Below, one piece after another: positions 1 through 11,570 of a DNA stretch of 64,000 nucleotides (positions are counted from its first letter, which is position 1; each line of letters opens with the position of its first letter). The notes under the pieces were generated by a model, which saw nothing but the letters and a program-made list of their open reading frames with translations, ran no database searches and was not told the DNA's origin. Source of the stretch: Silurus meridionalis (taxonomy: Eukaryota; Chordata; Actinopteri; Siluriformes; Siluridae); the NCBI RefSeq assembly GCF_014805685.1, contig NC_060884.1, positions 13,901,356-13,965,355 on the forward strand, read 5' to 3'. The translations under genes and the position numbers were made by a program.

Positions 1-589
1 CATTATAGAAGGTTTCATGTTGGGACAAATTGGTGTATGAAACATGGTCGCTATGGGAGTCGAGGTGTGACAGAGCATCAAGCTCATCTGCCGAGGAAAG
101 GGAGTAACAATAGGTTAATTTTGCGATAAGCAGAGTAAGAAAAGGAGAATAATCAGGCAAACTGATCTGCCATTACAAACTTTGCACATGCTCTGATTTC
201 TGGCAACGAAAACCTCCCTCACTACATCTACCAATATTAAATAATCGTTTGCACTTTCAGATTGAGTTTTGTTATGATTTTATGGGTAAACTCAAATTCT
301 AATAGTAACTCTAATAGTCTCATTCTTAATTCAACAATATTTGCATAGTCATCAAAAGCATTTATTATACAATAGCCTATAACAGGAGCCAAAAGTGTAA
401 CTTGATCATTCTGAAACAACAGAATAGATACAATCGAATAAAATGAAGCACAGGCTTTTGACATTGTTACGACACAAACAAATAGTGCACAACAAAACCC
501 AATGCCAAACTCTAAAGCCTATGATGCACTGCCAACGTTTAACAAGCCGGCTTCTTGCAAATAATAGTAAATGAAGTGAAGTTACTCAC

Positions 590-689
590 CTTGGTCCTCG
601 TGCGGAATGTCATTTCCAGATTGTTCGTAATGTAAGAAAAGGAAAGGTATGTCCAATTCGTCCTGGACATTTCCTGGACAGTTATTCAT
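590..689 (-). CDS. Candidate 5' coding exon, possibly NFATC2-like
   Basis: A minus-strand exon candidate spans 709 to 590. It has an acceptor (ttcttttcaag) before 709, an ATG at 689, 33 codons plus one base, and a good donor (CCAAG|GTGAGT) at 590/589. The short peptide has an acidic QDELD motif at residues 9-13 followed by hydrophobic and aromatic residues. This resembles the extreme N-terminus of NFATC2, a calcineurin-regulated transcription factor, where a similar QDELDF motif precedes an aromatic patch. The rest of the protein would lie left of the window. A CpG-rich patch about 170-260 bases upstream could be its promoter. The match is very short, so the exon call is moderate and the family call is weak. 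It could also be an exon of another gene or a chance open frame. Confidence 0.4.
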
Positions 690-854
690 TGGAGAAAAGT
701 TGATCGTCTCTTGAAAAGAAATGAAATAAAATCAGCAAAACTAGTTGCTACTAAAATAAACTCTAGCAGAAATAAAGAAGTTGCTCAATGGTTAATAAAA
801 TTACAGAAAATTGTCTATTGCTTTTCGCAAGGGGATGTGACTAACAGACACGAT

Positions 855-950
855 GATGTCTCGTGGACGCGCTGATGCGACTCTGCGGCCACGCAATGAG
901 CGCGAGCTGTTCAAAGCGCCGCGGCGACTTCCTGTTTAAGAAGAAGAAAC
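855..950. promoter_or_regulatory. CpG-rich promoter-like patch with ETS motif
   Basis: This stretch is locally rich in CG dinucleotides within AT-rich surroundings. It includes gccgcggcg and an ETS-type ACTTCCTG (AGGAAGT on the minus strand). It sits just upstream of the minus-strand exon candidate at 590-709, so it could hold that gene's start site and untranslated first exon. No TATA box is evident. Confidence 0.4.
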
Positions 951-1655
951 TCCTCTAAAAAACTTCAAGTATTTCTTAAGCACACACACTGAGCTGGTTT
1001 ATGGTTTTGGTATCAAATGTTTCACCATGGAATATGGCCGAATTTAAGAATAACACCAAAATTAACTAATATACCCTTAAACGATTCTTGTCCAATTTTT
1101 AAGGGGAACAAATATCCGCAATAAAACATAGCTAAACACTTTAGTAAAAAAAAAAAAAAAAAAAAAAGATCCTCCCAAAAATGGTTTTATAATACAGGAG
1201 ACAAGAAATATAGCCATAAGATGGCGGCATTGCATTACACCGTGGTGTGATTAATTTCTAGAATACAAATCCTGATGAATTGTGTGATGAACAGGTGTGA
1301 ATGACTTTTTCAGTGGTTTGTTGTCAGAATAGCCGCTGCCATGTTTACCTGCTCCTTAACCTCAGGCGGCCTTCCTCCGCTTATATTCATCCAAATCCAC
1401 GGCTGTGTTTAAAACAGTACTACATTACAGTGTATCTGTCAAGCATACTTCATTAGTGTCTGTCAAAAACGACCCTTACTCCACTGTATGGAGCTGGATA
1501 TGGTCATCTTCTATCCTTTTTTTATACACTTTGCTCATTGAGAAGTTTGTTTAGCTCTAGCTTTGCTAGCATACTAGTTCTAGGCTACCATTTCCTATTA
1601 TGCAAAATGATTTATCAAAATAATAAATAACTTAAAAACAAATTGTAAATCTCAT
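950..1655. other. AT-rich non-coding stretch
   Basis: No gene is seen here. It contains a poly-A run at about 1145-1167 and otherwise unremarkable AT-rich sequence. Confidence 0.6.
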
Positions 1656-1659
1656 TTTA

Positions 1660-1805
1660 GGGCAGTGGTGGTTTAGTGGTTACAGATCACGCTGCCACTT
1701 TTGGGACCCTGAACAGGACCCTTAACCGTCTCCATGGGTGCTGCATCATGACCCTGCGCTCTGATCCCAGCTTCCTAATATGCTCGGATATGTGAAGAAA
1801 GAATG
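1660..1805 (+). repeat. SINE-like repeat, 3' part
   Basis: The sequence begins with a degenerate tRNA-like start (gtggtttagtggtta). It continues through text typical of fish SINEs (ggacccttaacc, gtgctgcatcatgaccctgcg) and ends near a gaagaaagaat tail. A downstream patch at about 1945-2060 (actttattatcattccaacc, cagtgaaatgaaa) also looks like dispersed-repeat tail sequence. Confidence 0.5.
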
Positions 1806-2121
1806 AATTTAAGATACATGATTTGTTTCTATTGCCTATTTGTAGTGCTTACAAACATTATTCACATTTTTAAACCACTTCAAACAAGCTTTTGCAAAAA
1901 AAAAAAGTTTGGGAAATTCTAGCACAGATGCAGAAAAGATGTGTCAAGTAAACTTTATTATCATTCCAACCATATACACAGTGCAGTACACAGTGAAATG
2001 AAAAATGAAACCAGGGTGAAACTCAGGACCATGGTGCTACATCAGACAACATCACTTTTTTTTTTTTGCAAATAGCAGTTTTGTGCATAGTTTTGTTTAG
2101 TTTTTTTTTTTTTGCAATCGA

Positions 2122-2126
<5 letters not shown>

Positions 2127-2180
<54 letters not shown>
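2127..2180. repeat. (GT)n microsatellite
   Basis: About 54 bases of nearly pure GT dinucleotide, read directly from the sequence. Confidence 0.95.
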
Positions 2181-2181
<1 letters not shown>

Positions 2182-2465
2182 AGTCCAGTCCCCTCCTGTT
2201 GAAGAGTCAAAATGTGAGGGGCTGTGCTTCTGTACCTCTGTGTGATTTCTGAAATATATCATGGTTACTTCCATATGTAGTTAAAGCTTCTTAATTTATC
2301 TGACTTTATTTGGTCACAAGTTTTTATGATCACACTATATGTTACAAACAACAAAATCTTTAGATGATACATACAAGGATTAATTGCACCACAGATCAGA
2401 TCTGATCAAGTGGGTGACTGTAATAAACTTTTAACACACACATACACACACACATATATATAACA

Positions 2466-2728
2466 CACACACACATATATATTTCTTCTGCGGTGGTCAC
2501 CATTATGGGTCACCACAGCGGATCATCCGCATGTTTGATTTGGCATATGTTTTGAGGAAATGAGGAAAAGAAGAAGACCAAAGAGGAGGTTTATGGATGT
2601 GGTGAGGGAAGACATGCAGGTAGTTGAGTTGAAAGTGGCAGATGTAGAGGACAGGGAGGTATGGAGACGGATAATCCGCTGTGGCAACCCTTAATGGGAG
2701 AAGCCGAAAGAAGAAGAAGAAGAAGATA
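2466..2728. mobile_element. RTE-like LINE 3' ends in inverted arrangement
   Basis: The right part (about 2563-2728, plus strand) reads as the end of a non-LTR reverse-transcriptase ORF. It has gaggaaaag, ggtttatggatgtggtgag, gacatgcaggta and then a gccgaaagaagaagaag tail, the same tail found at about 29,040. The left part (about 2466-2562) is similar 3'-end sequence in the opposite orientation (gtcaccacagcggatcatccg). The two form an imperfect fold-back. No intact frame remains. Confidence 0.65.
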
Positions 2729-2734
2729 TATACT

Positions 2735-3285
2735 GACCAAAAGATTTTTAACATGGCACCCCATGGAAAATAACTCTCTAAGGAGTTGAAAATTAGAATT
2801 GTTGCTCTCCACAAAGATGGACCAGGCTATAAGAAGGTCAGTAACACCCTAAAACTGAGTTACAGTACAGTGGCCAGGGTCATACAGAGGTTTTCCCAGA
2901 CGGGTGGTTCTACTCATAAGTTTCAGTCAAGGAAGTTAAGTCCTTGTGCATCAGCTTCTGCAACTGCTTGAAAAAAACAGACGCAGGAGTTCTGCCAGCA
3001 TTGCTTTAGAGGTTACAGAAGCAGAGGGTCTGCTTGTCAGTGCTCAGACCATACGCCGCACACTGCAACCGTTTGTATGGCCATCATCCCAGATGGAAGC
3101 CTTTTCTGAAGCTGGCTCACAAGAAAGTCCACAATAAGTTTGCTGAAGACAACCAGTCCAAGAGCATGAATTACTGGAACATGTCCTGTGGTCTGATGAA
3201 AATAAGATAAACTTGTTTGGTTCAGATGGTATCCAGCATTTGGCTGTGGGCATTCAATCACAAGAACATAGAGGTCAGGGAATGA
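2735..3285 (+). pseudogene. Degenerate Tc1-like transposase
   Basis: From ATGGCACCCC at about 2752 the plus strand encodes a broken Tc1-type paired/helix-turn-helix N-terminus. Frames around 2786-2970 show KIRIVALHKDG and YKKVSNTLKLSYSTVARVI. A second frame around 2946-3060 continues with EVTEAEGLLVSAQTIRRTL. There is an early in-frame stop soon after the start and at least one frame change, so it is dead. No clear terminal inverted repeats were found. Confidence 0.75.
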
Positions 3286-3400
3286 TGTTGAAGAAAGGCC
3301 TGGTGTGCAGTCAATGTTTCAGTTCATCCCCACAGTGTTCAGTGAGGTTGAGGCCAGGTCTCTGTGCAGATCATTTAAATTTGCTGGAGCAGGTTTGGAC
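3285..3400 (-). mobile_element. Fragment of a Tc1-derived repeat
   Basis: The text cagtgttcagtgaggttgagg and aggtctctgtgcaga matches the fish repeat family also present at about 35,750-36,400. It is short and has no coding potential. Confidence 0.45.
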
Positions 3401-3733
3401 CCCTTATTTTTTCAATTATTCAGCATACTAAGCCATTATATACAAGTGTGTTCTTCCGTTACTGCAGCAGCATATATATTAGTCCAGCTCTGAAGACATA
3501 AATGCAGTAACGTATAGGTTAATTTGTCTATATAAATGTGAATGCAGTATGGTGTGTGTTAATTCAGATTATGATCATTATGCATAGCTCCAAATATCAG
3601 TATATTATGACAGGAATTCTGAATGCCATTTGTAGACAGATTGAGATAAAAAACAAAAGTTAATACCATTTTTCAGGCTTTGTAAGAATGTGTTTGGGGG
3701 TAAGGAGGTTGTTTTGATTTGTAGATGTTATTG

Positions 3734-3737
<4 letters not shown>

Positions 3738-3787
<50 letters not shown>

Positions 3788-3798
3788 ATGCAGCAAGA

Positions 3799-3846
<48 letters not shown>

Positions 3847-3995
3847 TGTCTGTGTGTCTGTCTGTGTGTCTGTCTGTGTGTCTGTGTTTGCCAGTCTGTG
3901 AAGAGAGAGATGATTAATTCAGATAAGTAAATGTTAGCTTAGCAGCATGTGTTAATGCAGCAGTGTGTGTGTGTATGTGTGTGTATGTGTGCAGC

Positions 3996-4036
<41 letters not shown>
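3738..4036. repeat. Compound (GT)n/(GTCT)n microsatellite
   Basis: Long GT runs lie at about 3738-3785, 3801-3845 and 4000-4036, with (TGTC)n variants at 3845-3885. Short unique pieces resembling 'taatgcagcag' separate them; this is the same word that recurs in the arrays to the right. Confidence 0.9.
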
Positions 4037-4037
<1 letters not shown>

Positions 4038-4083
4038 TTCAGCTATATAAATCTTAATGCAGCAGCGTTTGTTTTAATCTAGC

Positions 4084-5330
4084 AGCATGCAGTAAATGTT
4101 AATGCAACAGTTAGTGTTTATGTACTAGTGTACAGTAAGTGTTAATGTAGTAGTAGTGTACACTAAGTGTTTATGTAGTAGTGTATACTAAGTGCTTATG
4201 TAGTAGTGTATAGTTTAAATGTACTAGTGTAAACTGAGTGTTTATGTAGTAGTGTACAGTGTTATTGTAATGGTGTGCACTAAGTGTTTTTGTAGTAGTG
4301 AACACTGAGTGTTTATGTAGTAGTGTACACTAAGTGTTTATGTAGTAGTGTATAGTTTTAATGTACTAGTGTAAACTGAGTGTTTATGTAGTAGTGTACA
4401 GTGTTATTGTAATGGTATGCACTAAGTGTTTTTGTAGTAGTGTACACTAAGTGTTTATGTAGTAGTGTACACTAAATGGTTATGTAGTAGTGTATAGTGT
4501 TAATGTAGTAGTGTACACTAAATGTTTATGTAGTAGTGTACACTAAGTGTTAATGTAGTCGTGTACACTAAGGGTTTATGTAGTAGTGTATAGTGTTAAT
4601 GCAGTAGTGTACACTGAGTGTTTATGTAGTAGTGTACACTTAATGTTTATGTAGTAGTGTACAGTAAGTGTTAATGTAGTAGTGTACGCTAAGTGTTTAT
4701 GTTGTAGTGTACACTAAGTTTTTATGTAGTAGTGTATAGTGTTAATGCAGTAGTGTACACTGAGTGTTTATGTAGTAGTGTACAGTAAGTGTTAATGTAG
4801 TAGTGTATAGTGTAAATGTAGTAGTGTACACTAAGTGTTTATGTAGTAGTGTATAGTGTTAATGTAGTAGTGTACACTGAGTGTTTATGTAGTAGTGTAC
4901 ACTAAGGGTTTATGTAGTAGTGTATAGTGTTAATGCAGTAGTGTACACTGAGTGTTTATGTAGTAGTGTACACTAATTTTTTATGTAGTAGTGTATAGTG
5001 TTAATGTAGTAGTGTAAAGTGAGTGTTTATGTTGTAGTGTACACTAAGTGTTTATGTAGTAGTGTATACTGTTAATGTAGTAGTGTAAAGTGAGTGTTTA
5101 TGTTGTAGTGTACACTAAGTGTTTATGTTGTAGTGTAAACTAAGTGCTTATGTAGTAGTGTATAGTGTTTATGTAGTAGTGTACACTGAGTGCTTATGTA
5201 GTAGTGTAAAGTAAGTGCTTATGTAGTTGTGTATAGTGTGAATGTGGTAGTGTAGACTGAGTTTTATGTAGAAGTGTACAGTGTTAATGCGGTAGTCTAC
5301 AATAAGCGTTTATGCCGTAGTGTACAGCGT
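4084..5330. repeat. Minisatellite array, 25/21-bp alternating units
   Basis: This is a long tandem array of two related units. One is about 25 bases (tgtagtagtgtacactaagt plus gttta) and the other about 21 bases (tgtagtagtgtatagtgtta plus a). They often alternate to give a roughly 46-base higher-order unit. I estimate about fifty units, with single-base variants such as actgag/actaag. The array grades into the next one at its right edge. It is non-coding. Confidence 0.93.
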
Positions 5331-6080
5331 TTGTATTGATGCAGTAGTGTATGCGTTAATTACGTAGTGTATGTGTTAATGCAGCAATGTACAGTAAGCG
5401 TTACTGTAGCAGTGTTTGTGTTTTAGAGCAGTAGAGTAAGTGTTAAAGCAGTGGGGTATGTGTTAGTGTAAATGTTTATGAAGCCATGTACAGTCAATGT
5501 TTATGCAGCAGTAGTTTGTGTTAATGCAGCAGTGTGTGTTAATGCAGCAGTGCACTGTAAATGTTAACGCTGCAGTGTTCAAACAGTGTTAATATAAAAT
5601 ACGTGTGTATGTTTATGCAGCAGTGTCTGTGTTAATGCAGCATTGTTCAGTGTTAATATAACATTTGTGTGTATGTTAATGCAGCAGCATGTTTGTTAAT
5701 GCAGCAGTGTACAGTAATTGATAATGCAGTAGTGTGTGTGTGTTAATGCAGCACTGTACAGTAAATGGTAATGCAGCAGTGTGTGTTAATGCAGCAGTGT
5801 ACAGTGAACAATTAATGCAGTGGTCGATGTGTTAATGCAGTAGCGTGTGTTAATGCAGCAATGTACAGTAAATGTAATGCAGTAGTGTGTGTGTGTGTGT
5901 GTTAATGCAGCAGTGTACAATAAATGTTGATGCAGCAGTGTGTTAATGCAGCACAGTACTCTAGGTGTTTTACCCATCAGTGTGTGTGTTAATGCAGCAG
6001 TGTACAGAAAGCGTTAATGCAGCAGTGTGTGTCTGTGTGTGTGGGGGTTAATGTAGCTGTGTACAGTAAGTGTTAATGCA

Positions 6081-6139
<59 letters not shown>

Positions 6140-6169
6140 ATGTAGCAGTGTACAGTAAGTGTTAATGCA

Positions 6170-6236
<67 letters not shown>

Positions 6237-6262
6237 AGCAGTGTACAGTAAGTGTTAATGCA

Positions 6263-6303
<41 letters not shown>

Positions 6304-6402
6304 ATGTAGCAGTGTACAGTAAGTGTTAATGCAGCAGAGTGTGTGTGTGTGTGTGGGGAGGGTTAATGTAGCTGTGTACAGTAAGTGTTAATGCAGCAGT
6401 GT

Positions 6403-6435
<33 letters not shown>

Positions 6436-6526
6436 GATGTAGCAGTGTACAGTAAGTGTTAATGCAGCAGTGTGTGTGTGTGTGTGTGTGTGTATGTAGC
6501 AGTGTACAGTAAGTGTTAATGCAGCA

Positions 6527-6557
<31 letters not shown>

Positions 6558-6584
6558 TAGCAGTGTACAGTAAGTGTTAATGCA

Positions 6585-6639
<55 letters not shown>

Positions 6640-6665
6640 CAGTGTACAGTAAGTGTTAATGCAGC
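5331..6665. repeat. Higher-order array of 'taatgcagcagtgt' units with GT expansions
   Basis: Repeated cassettes read atgtagcagtgtacagtaag, then tgttaatgcagcagtgt, then a variable (GT)n run. The GT runs are longest around 6085-6138, 6175-6231 and 6590-6637. The core words are related to those of the 4.1-5.3 kb minisatellite, suggesting one array that diverged and was invaded by GT slippage. Minus-strand frames through it are repeat artefacts. Confidence 0.93.
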
Positions 6666-6674
6666 ATTGTTTGT

Positions 6675-6957
6675 GTTAATTCGGTGAACTCTCGTGCTCG
6701 CGCTCGCTCGGTCGCCGCTTTGGCCGCCGGCTCGCGTTGCCACAGTAACCAGTGAGTGAGTTGGAATGCTGTACCGCAGTGATCAGTGAGGGGGATGTGG
6801 CGCGATTCCGCTCGGCCTCCATCCGACATCGGCATCATGATCGACATGGATTCTGACTCACCACTGCACACCGAACAGGGACATGTTGCTCGCGCGAGCT
6901 CCTGATCCCGATAAGGACTGCGCGCACGCTTTTGCCCCTAATTAGGAGCAGAAAGGG
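6675..6957 (+). promoter_or_regulatory. CpG-rich promoter and probable 5' UTR exon of rnf182-like gene
   Basis: CG-dense sequence starts immediately after the tandem array and ends at a strong donor, AAAGGG|GTAAGTAAG at 6957/6958. No long frame crosses it. It contains a 22-codon upstream ORF (ATG 6837, stop ending 6905). The next plus-strand coding sequence is the rnf182-like CDS at 15,722, so I infer this is its untranslated first exon and promoter. Spliced cDNA would be needed to confirm the link. Confidence 0.5.
6837..6905 (+). other. Upstream ORF in putative rnf182-like 5' exon
   Basis: ATG at 6837 opens a 22-codon frame ending in TGA at 6903-6905, before the donor at 6957. If this exon is the 5' leader of the rnf182-like mRNA, the frame would be a complete uORF that could dampen translation. 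Its coding status is unknown. Confidence 0.4.
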
Positions 6958-7878
6958 GTAAGTAAGCTGCACTGAATGTTACATCAAAATGACAGTGAGC
7001 CCTTATACACATGACCTTATAAGCGCTGAGAAGCAGATCGGCGCTATGGATTTGCGGTTTAATATTCTCACGACGTCGCCGTCCATCGACGCGACTGATT
7101 AGTCGTTGTTAGGTCTGTCTGTGGAGAACATTTAATACTGATCATGGGTTCGTCTGAGCTTCCGGAGTTGATGGAAGCAACAGGGACGCACCTTGTTTTA
7201 GTGATTCCTCACGTAGGCTGATGACACAAATTGATGGCAGCGACTGAAGCAGTCTGCGGATTTCTGCTTTTCCGTGTGCACGAGCCTGGAGTGCGGTGCT
7301 GACAACCAGACCAGGCTTATGAGGATTATGAAAAGCCTCAGTGGTCTTGTATTGTGTGGTCTGTCGTTCTCCAGCTTTGCCGGGAATGTGTGCAGTGCTG
7401 TTTAGACGCCATGTACCTGTTGGACTGTGGCAACATGTGAAGTTGCCACAGATGTCATCCATCTGATCATCCAAAATATTCAAATAGGACCGATTTTTAA
7501 GAGTGTAAACGGGGTGTAGGCAGTTGACAGGCTTTTATTGGGAAAATATGCATGCAAAAATATGAACGCCTTTTTTTTTATCCTTCAACTGGTGTTTCTG
7601 TACAGGGTCAAATCTCAAGCCAGAAAATGTATCCAAAAAGCTTTATATAAATGAATAAAAATATACTATACTCAATTAATTATTATACTAAACTGTACTA
7701 TACTATACTACATCACACTACTATATTATATTATATTATATTATGGTATTATGGTATTATTTTATACTATACTAAATTAAATATTATACTATACTGTACT
7801 ATACCACACTACTATATTATATTATATTATATTATATTATGCTATTATTTTATACTATACTAAATATATACTATATCT

Positions 7879-7879
<1 letters not shown>

Positions 7880-7937
<58 letters not shown>
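7880..7937. repeat. (TA)n microsatellite
   Basis: About 58 bases of TA dinucleotide. It is preceded by about 200 bases of degenerate tatactatac/ttatattata low-complexity sequence from about 7650. Confidence 0.9.
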
Positions 7938-7944
<7 letters not shown>

Positions 7945-9204
7945 ACATTTTACTATGCCAGTGCTCTGGTTTTCATCAGTTTTGTTATTTATTTAAATCT
8001 TTTGCTGATTTTTTGTAGAAACGTTTAATTCTGCTCGATCACACAGATGGCAGAATTTTTTTGTTATCTATTAGTATGTTGATGCTTAAAAACAAGAAAA
8101 AGAGAAAGGCTAGATAGATAAATTACAAGTTCTTGCAGCAAACCAAAGGTTATTGCTATTTTCACGTCACTAAATGTGACGGTCAAGTTTACGAACAGTG
8201 TGCTGATTTTGTTTTCAATTCTGTGTGTCTTTAAAAAAATTTGTTTAGGAAAGTTACTGTTCATAACTAGGCTTCAACACACACACCTGTAAAGAGAATA
8301 GCCTTGTTTGATTTAACCTTTTTTTTATAAGTGTATAGATAAAAGGATGTTAGCTAAAAATGTTATCTGTAATATAGAAAGAACGTAGGAAAGACCGTGG
8401 TTACATGAATGGAATGGCAGGGATTAGAAGGTCAGAAACACACACAAGGTAAACAACGCTGTGTCATATTCAATACTGTTTCTTTCTCACACATTTCTTA
8501 AAAAAAAAAAAAAAAAGACATGCAGAGAGTTTAAAGTAGTCTTCTGGGAACCCATGCACCATTTCCTTTACAGGACTACAAACTGTAGGTCTATAATAAA
8601 AAAAAAAACGCCCTGAAAAAGGGAGTTGTATCAAAACTAGGCCAGTAATGCCCTTTTAGTCAGTGTGACAGCTCTGAGCTGACAGTGAGGTGGATGAGAG
8701 CAGATTCGTCAAGCACTTCCTGTCCTGTGTAAGAGTGCCAACAAGCTGTCCCGACAAATCCCAATGCAAAGATAGAAGAGTCGTCCTCTCACTGCAGGTC
8801 GTTCTGTGGAGAGACTGGAGACAAAATTAGAACGTGGCACAGACCCAAATCTATTGAGCAGAAATGCAGATAGACCTGTTATATTTGCCAGTTGTAATTA
8901 TGTATCTGAGTGGAAACAGTGTGGAAAAATACTTTGAGCTTGTTATTCCTCGGATGTGTTAAATTTTCGTGTGATGTAGAAGGGTTTATGCAGTGCTTAA
9001 AATGTGCTTGTTATGATCTGGCAGTTGCTCCATTGCAGTAAATCTGTTAGTCCTTCATTTATTAGCACACACTTTCAACCAAATCGACTAGCAAATGAGT
9101 TTGAATGCTGTTTAGTGTTGATGACAGTCCTGTGGTTTGAGCTCACCACTGAAAAAAATAGTATATAATGGCACCAAGCACATTCTATAAAATAAATATA
9201 TATA

Positions 9205-9207
<3 letters not shown>

Positions 9208-9261
<54 letters not shown>
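9208..9261. repeat. (AT)n microsatellite
   Basis: A pure AT dinucleotide run flanked by AT-rich sequence. Confidence 0.9.
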
Positions 9262-9264
<3 letters not shown>

Positions 9265-11164
9265 ATTTATATATAAAAAAATTTATTTTCTGAGAACCCA
9301 GAAACAAAGAGTATTTACTTGTGCAAAATGCAGTGCAGTCATTAGTGTTCTCCTAGGCAATACGATTCGAGGGAGCTGGTACGAATTAAATGCATCATTA
9401 AAATTGAACGTTTCAGAGCTTCATTGATCAATTTTTCATAAACCCATTTTGCAGTCCGTCAACGGTCCTGATAGATGGATCAACCACTTTATTGCAGTGG
9501 CGTTTTTTTTTCTCCGACGGTCCAAATGTAATAATGAAGCACGACGTTACTGTTACTCACAAATGCAAAATGAAATTTGACAATTTATAATTATAGAACA
9601 ATGGAATATAAACATATATAGACAGTAAAACTGAGATGTATATTATCAGCAGCAATAGTAGTAGTAGTTGCAGTATTATTATTAATTTCATGATGTATTC
9701 GTTGCTCTTGTTGTTGAAAATACTTATACTTAAACTAGAATTTGTGTCCTATTATGGTATCAGCATATACAAACAGATAAGAAGTGCAAATTTGGAAAGA
9801 CAGATAAAGCAAATTATGCATGACAGATTTGACCAAATTTGGGAACGCAGATACCATTGGTCTTGCTTAACTTAAGTCCTACCAGCACATTTTCTGTCTG
9901 GTTGACATTAGGTCTTACCACAATAACTTCTTTAGATTTGCAATGTTTTTGGTTAGAATCTAGATTTGTATCGACACACTCTTTAACAAAAAGCAATATA
10001 ATATACATTTAACGTTTACAAGTTATTACCAGTTAGACCTTTTTGTATAGATTTTAGGATTTATTTATGTAAAGCGGGGTGCAAATAATATCCTGTTTCT
10101 GTAATGTAGGTAGAGTTTTTTAATTGCTGGTTTCTACTTATGCATTAATACAAAGTATGTTAGATCCAGAAAGAGTTCTATAGCTTGTCCCTGTGGAGAA
10201 AATGTTCTTAATGTTCTTCATAGAGTCCCCCTATACCAGTTCCCAGTCTAACCTATTTAAAAATGTATGAACTATATGTTTTGAGGCAATATGTTATCAG
10301 AGACAAAAGATTTTGTTTGTGTATTTTTGTGGCACAGGACATTTTATAACCAGATTTACAGATAGCTCTAAAGGGTTCAAACTCATTCAGAAACTAGGAC
10401 TAATTGAAACACATTAAACAAGCGTCTGGGACTGAATGGCTTATTCAGCTGATTATTGAATATATGTTTCTCAGGATTTATAATACTGCACACAATGGAA
10501 ATAACCTGCCAAGGGTTTTAGATGACCAGTTACAGTACTCCACCAACTATTTTTTAGGTATTTATGGTCCTTTAGAAACTATTACAGTGTAGTCTTAATT
10601 GTTGGTGCTGTTTTTTTTTTTTTTAATTGTCTGCATTTTACCCATCGTTTGTTTGCTTGATACCAAGTTGATTGACATGGACTTAATACAAATGTATGGC
10701 ATTTATAAGGCAACTTGAATTTCAGCCTTTCTTGGTAAAATTGCGATTGCAAGCTACACATTTTTTTTATGTAGGTTGTGTGAGGATTAATCTCACAGCT
10801 CAAAGTAAACACAAGTAAACACATTCAGAAGGAATTCAATGCTCAATGTTTTGGACATCTTACCATTATAGCTATACAGTATAGTTCTTTTGCAAAATTT
10901 TACGACAATTGAGAAAAACTCAGTTATATAGAACAGAGAAACCCAAACTAGGATACCGAGGGACAAGTTGCCCTGTGGTGACCTTTCATTTAAGAACTCT
11001 ATTGTACAAAGAAATTGGATTGTTTTTCATTCTACTATAAGTTTCACTGGACTAGAACCTTAAAAATAACTTTATCTGTTAAGCAAAGTAATTAACTTTA
11101 ATTAAATATTGAATGTTAAATAATGTTTGATATACTGCAACATTTATTTTTGACCCTTGGCCCT

Positions 11165-11570
11165 CAGTCAGTATAGAATTCTTTGTCCACCTTTTTGGGC
11201 ACCTCTTACAGTATATCAAAATTCTTTGTATGCTGTAGCATTACAATTTCCTTTCACTGGAGCTATGGAGCCCAAACATCTTCAGCATGATAATGAGCAC
11301 AAATTGAGCTCCATTAAGGAATGATTTGCCAAGGCTGGTGTAGAAGAACTCAAGTTTCCTGCACATGGACCTGGCCTCAACACCAGTAAATACCTTTGGA
11401 ATGAGCTTAAATGCTGACTGCACCCCAGGTCTCCTCACCCAACATTAGTCACTGACCTCACTAATGCTCTTGTGACAGAGTGGACAAATGTCTACAGCCA
11501 CAGTTAACAGTCAATCTAGTGAAAAGCCTTCTCAGAAAAAGAGAAGTTAATATAACAGCAATGTGGGACT
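11165..11570 (+). pseudogene. Tc1-like transposase C-terminal remnant
   Basis: The plus strand carries a decayed DDE-transposase end. A HDNEHK-like stretch (about 11,286) is followed by FAKAGVEELKFPAHGPGLNT, then a WNELK-type motif and TNALVTEWTN-like sequence to about 11,490. This order (HDN, SPDLNPIE-like, LW-ELK) is that of Tc1 transposases. Stops and substitutions make it non-functional. It is related to the copies at 35.75-36.4 kb and 58.28-58.7 kb. Confidence 0.6.

Noticed and set aside
3742..3930. Open frames of repeated Cys-Val or His-Thr (also at 2023, 6516, 13951, 24500, 24619, 24946, 41952 and 42037)
   Set aside because: They are translations of (GT)n/(CA)n microsatellites. The composition is purely repeat-driven and no exon signals support them.
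4084..6665. CRISPR-like regular spacing of repeats
   Set aside because: The repeats are head to tail with no unique spacers, and the setting is vertebrate. This is a minisatellite.
7142..7483. 113-codon minus-strand frame beside the CpG-rich exon
   Set aside because: It has no recognisable domain and no splice support. It sits antisense in the probable first intron, so I treat it as chance.
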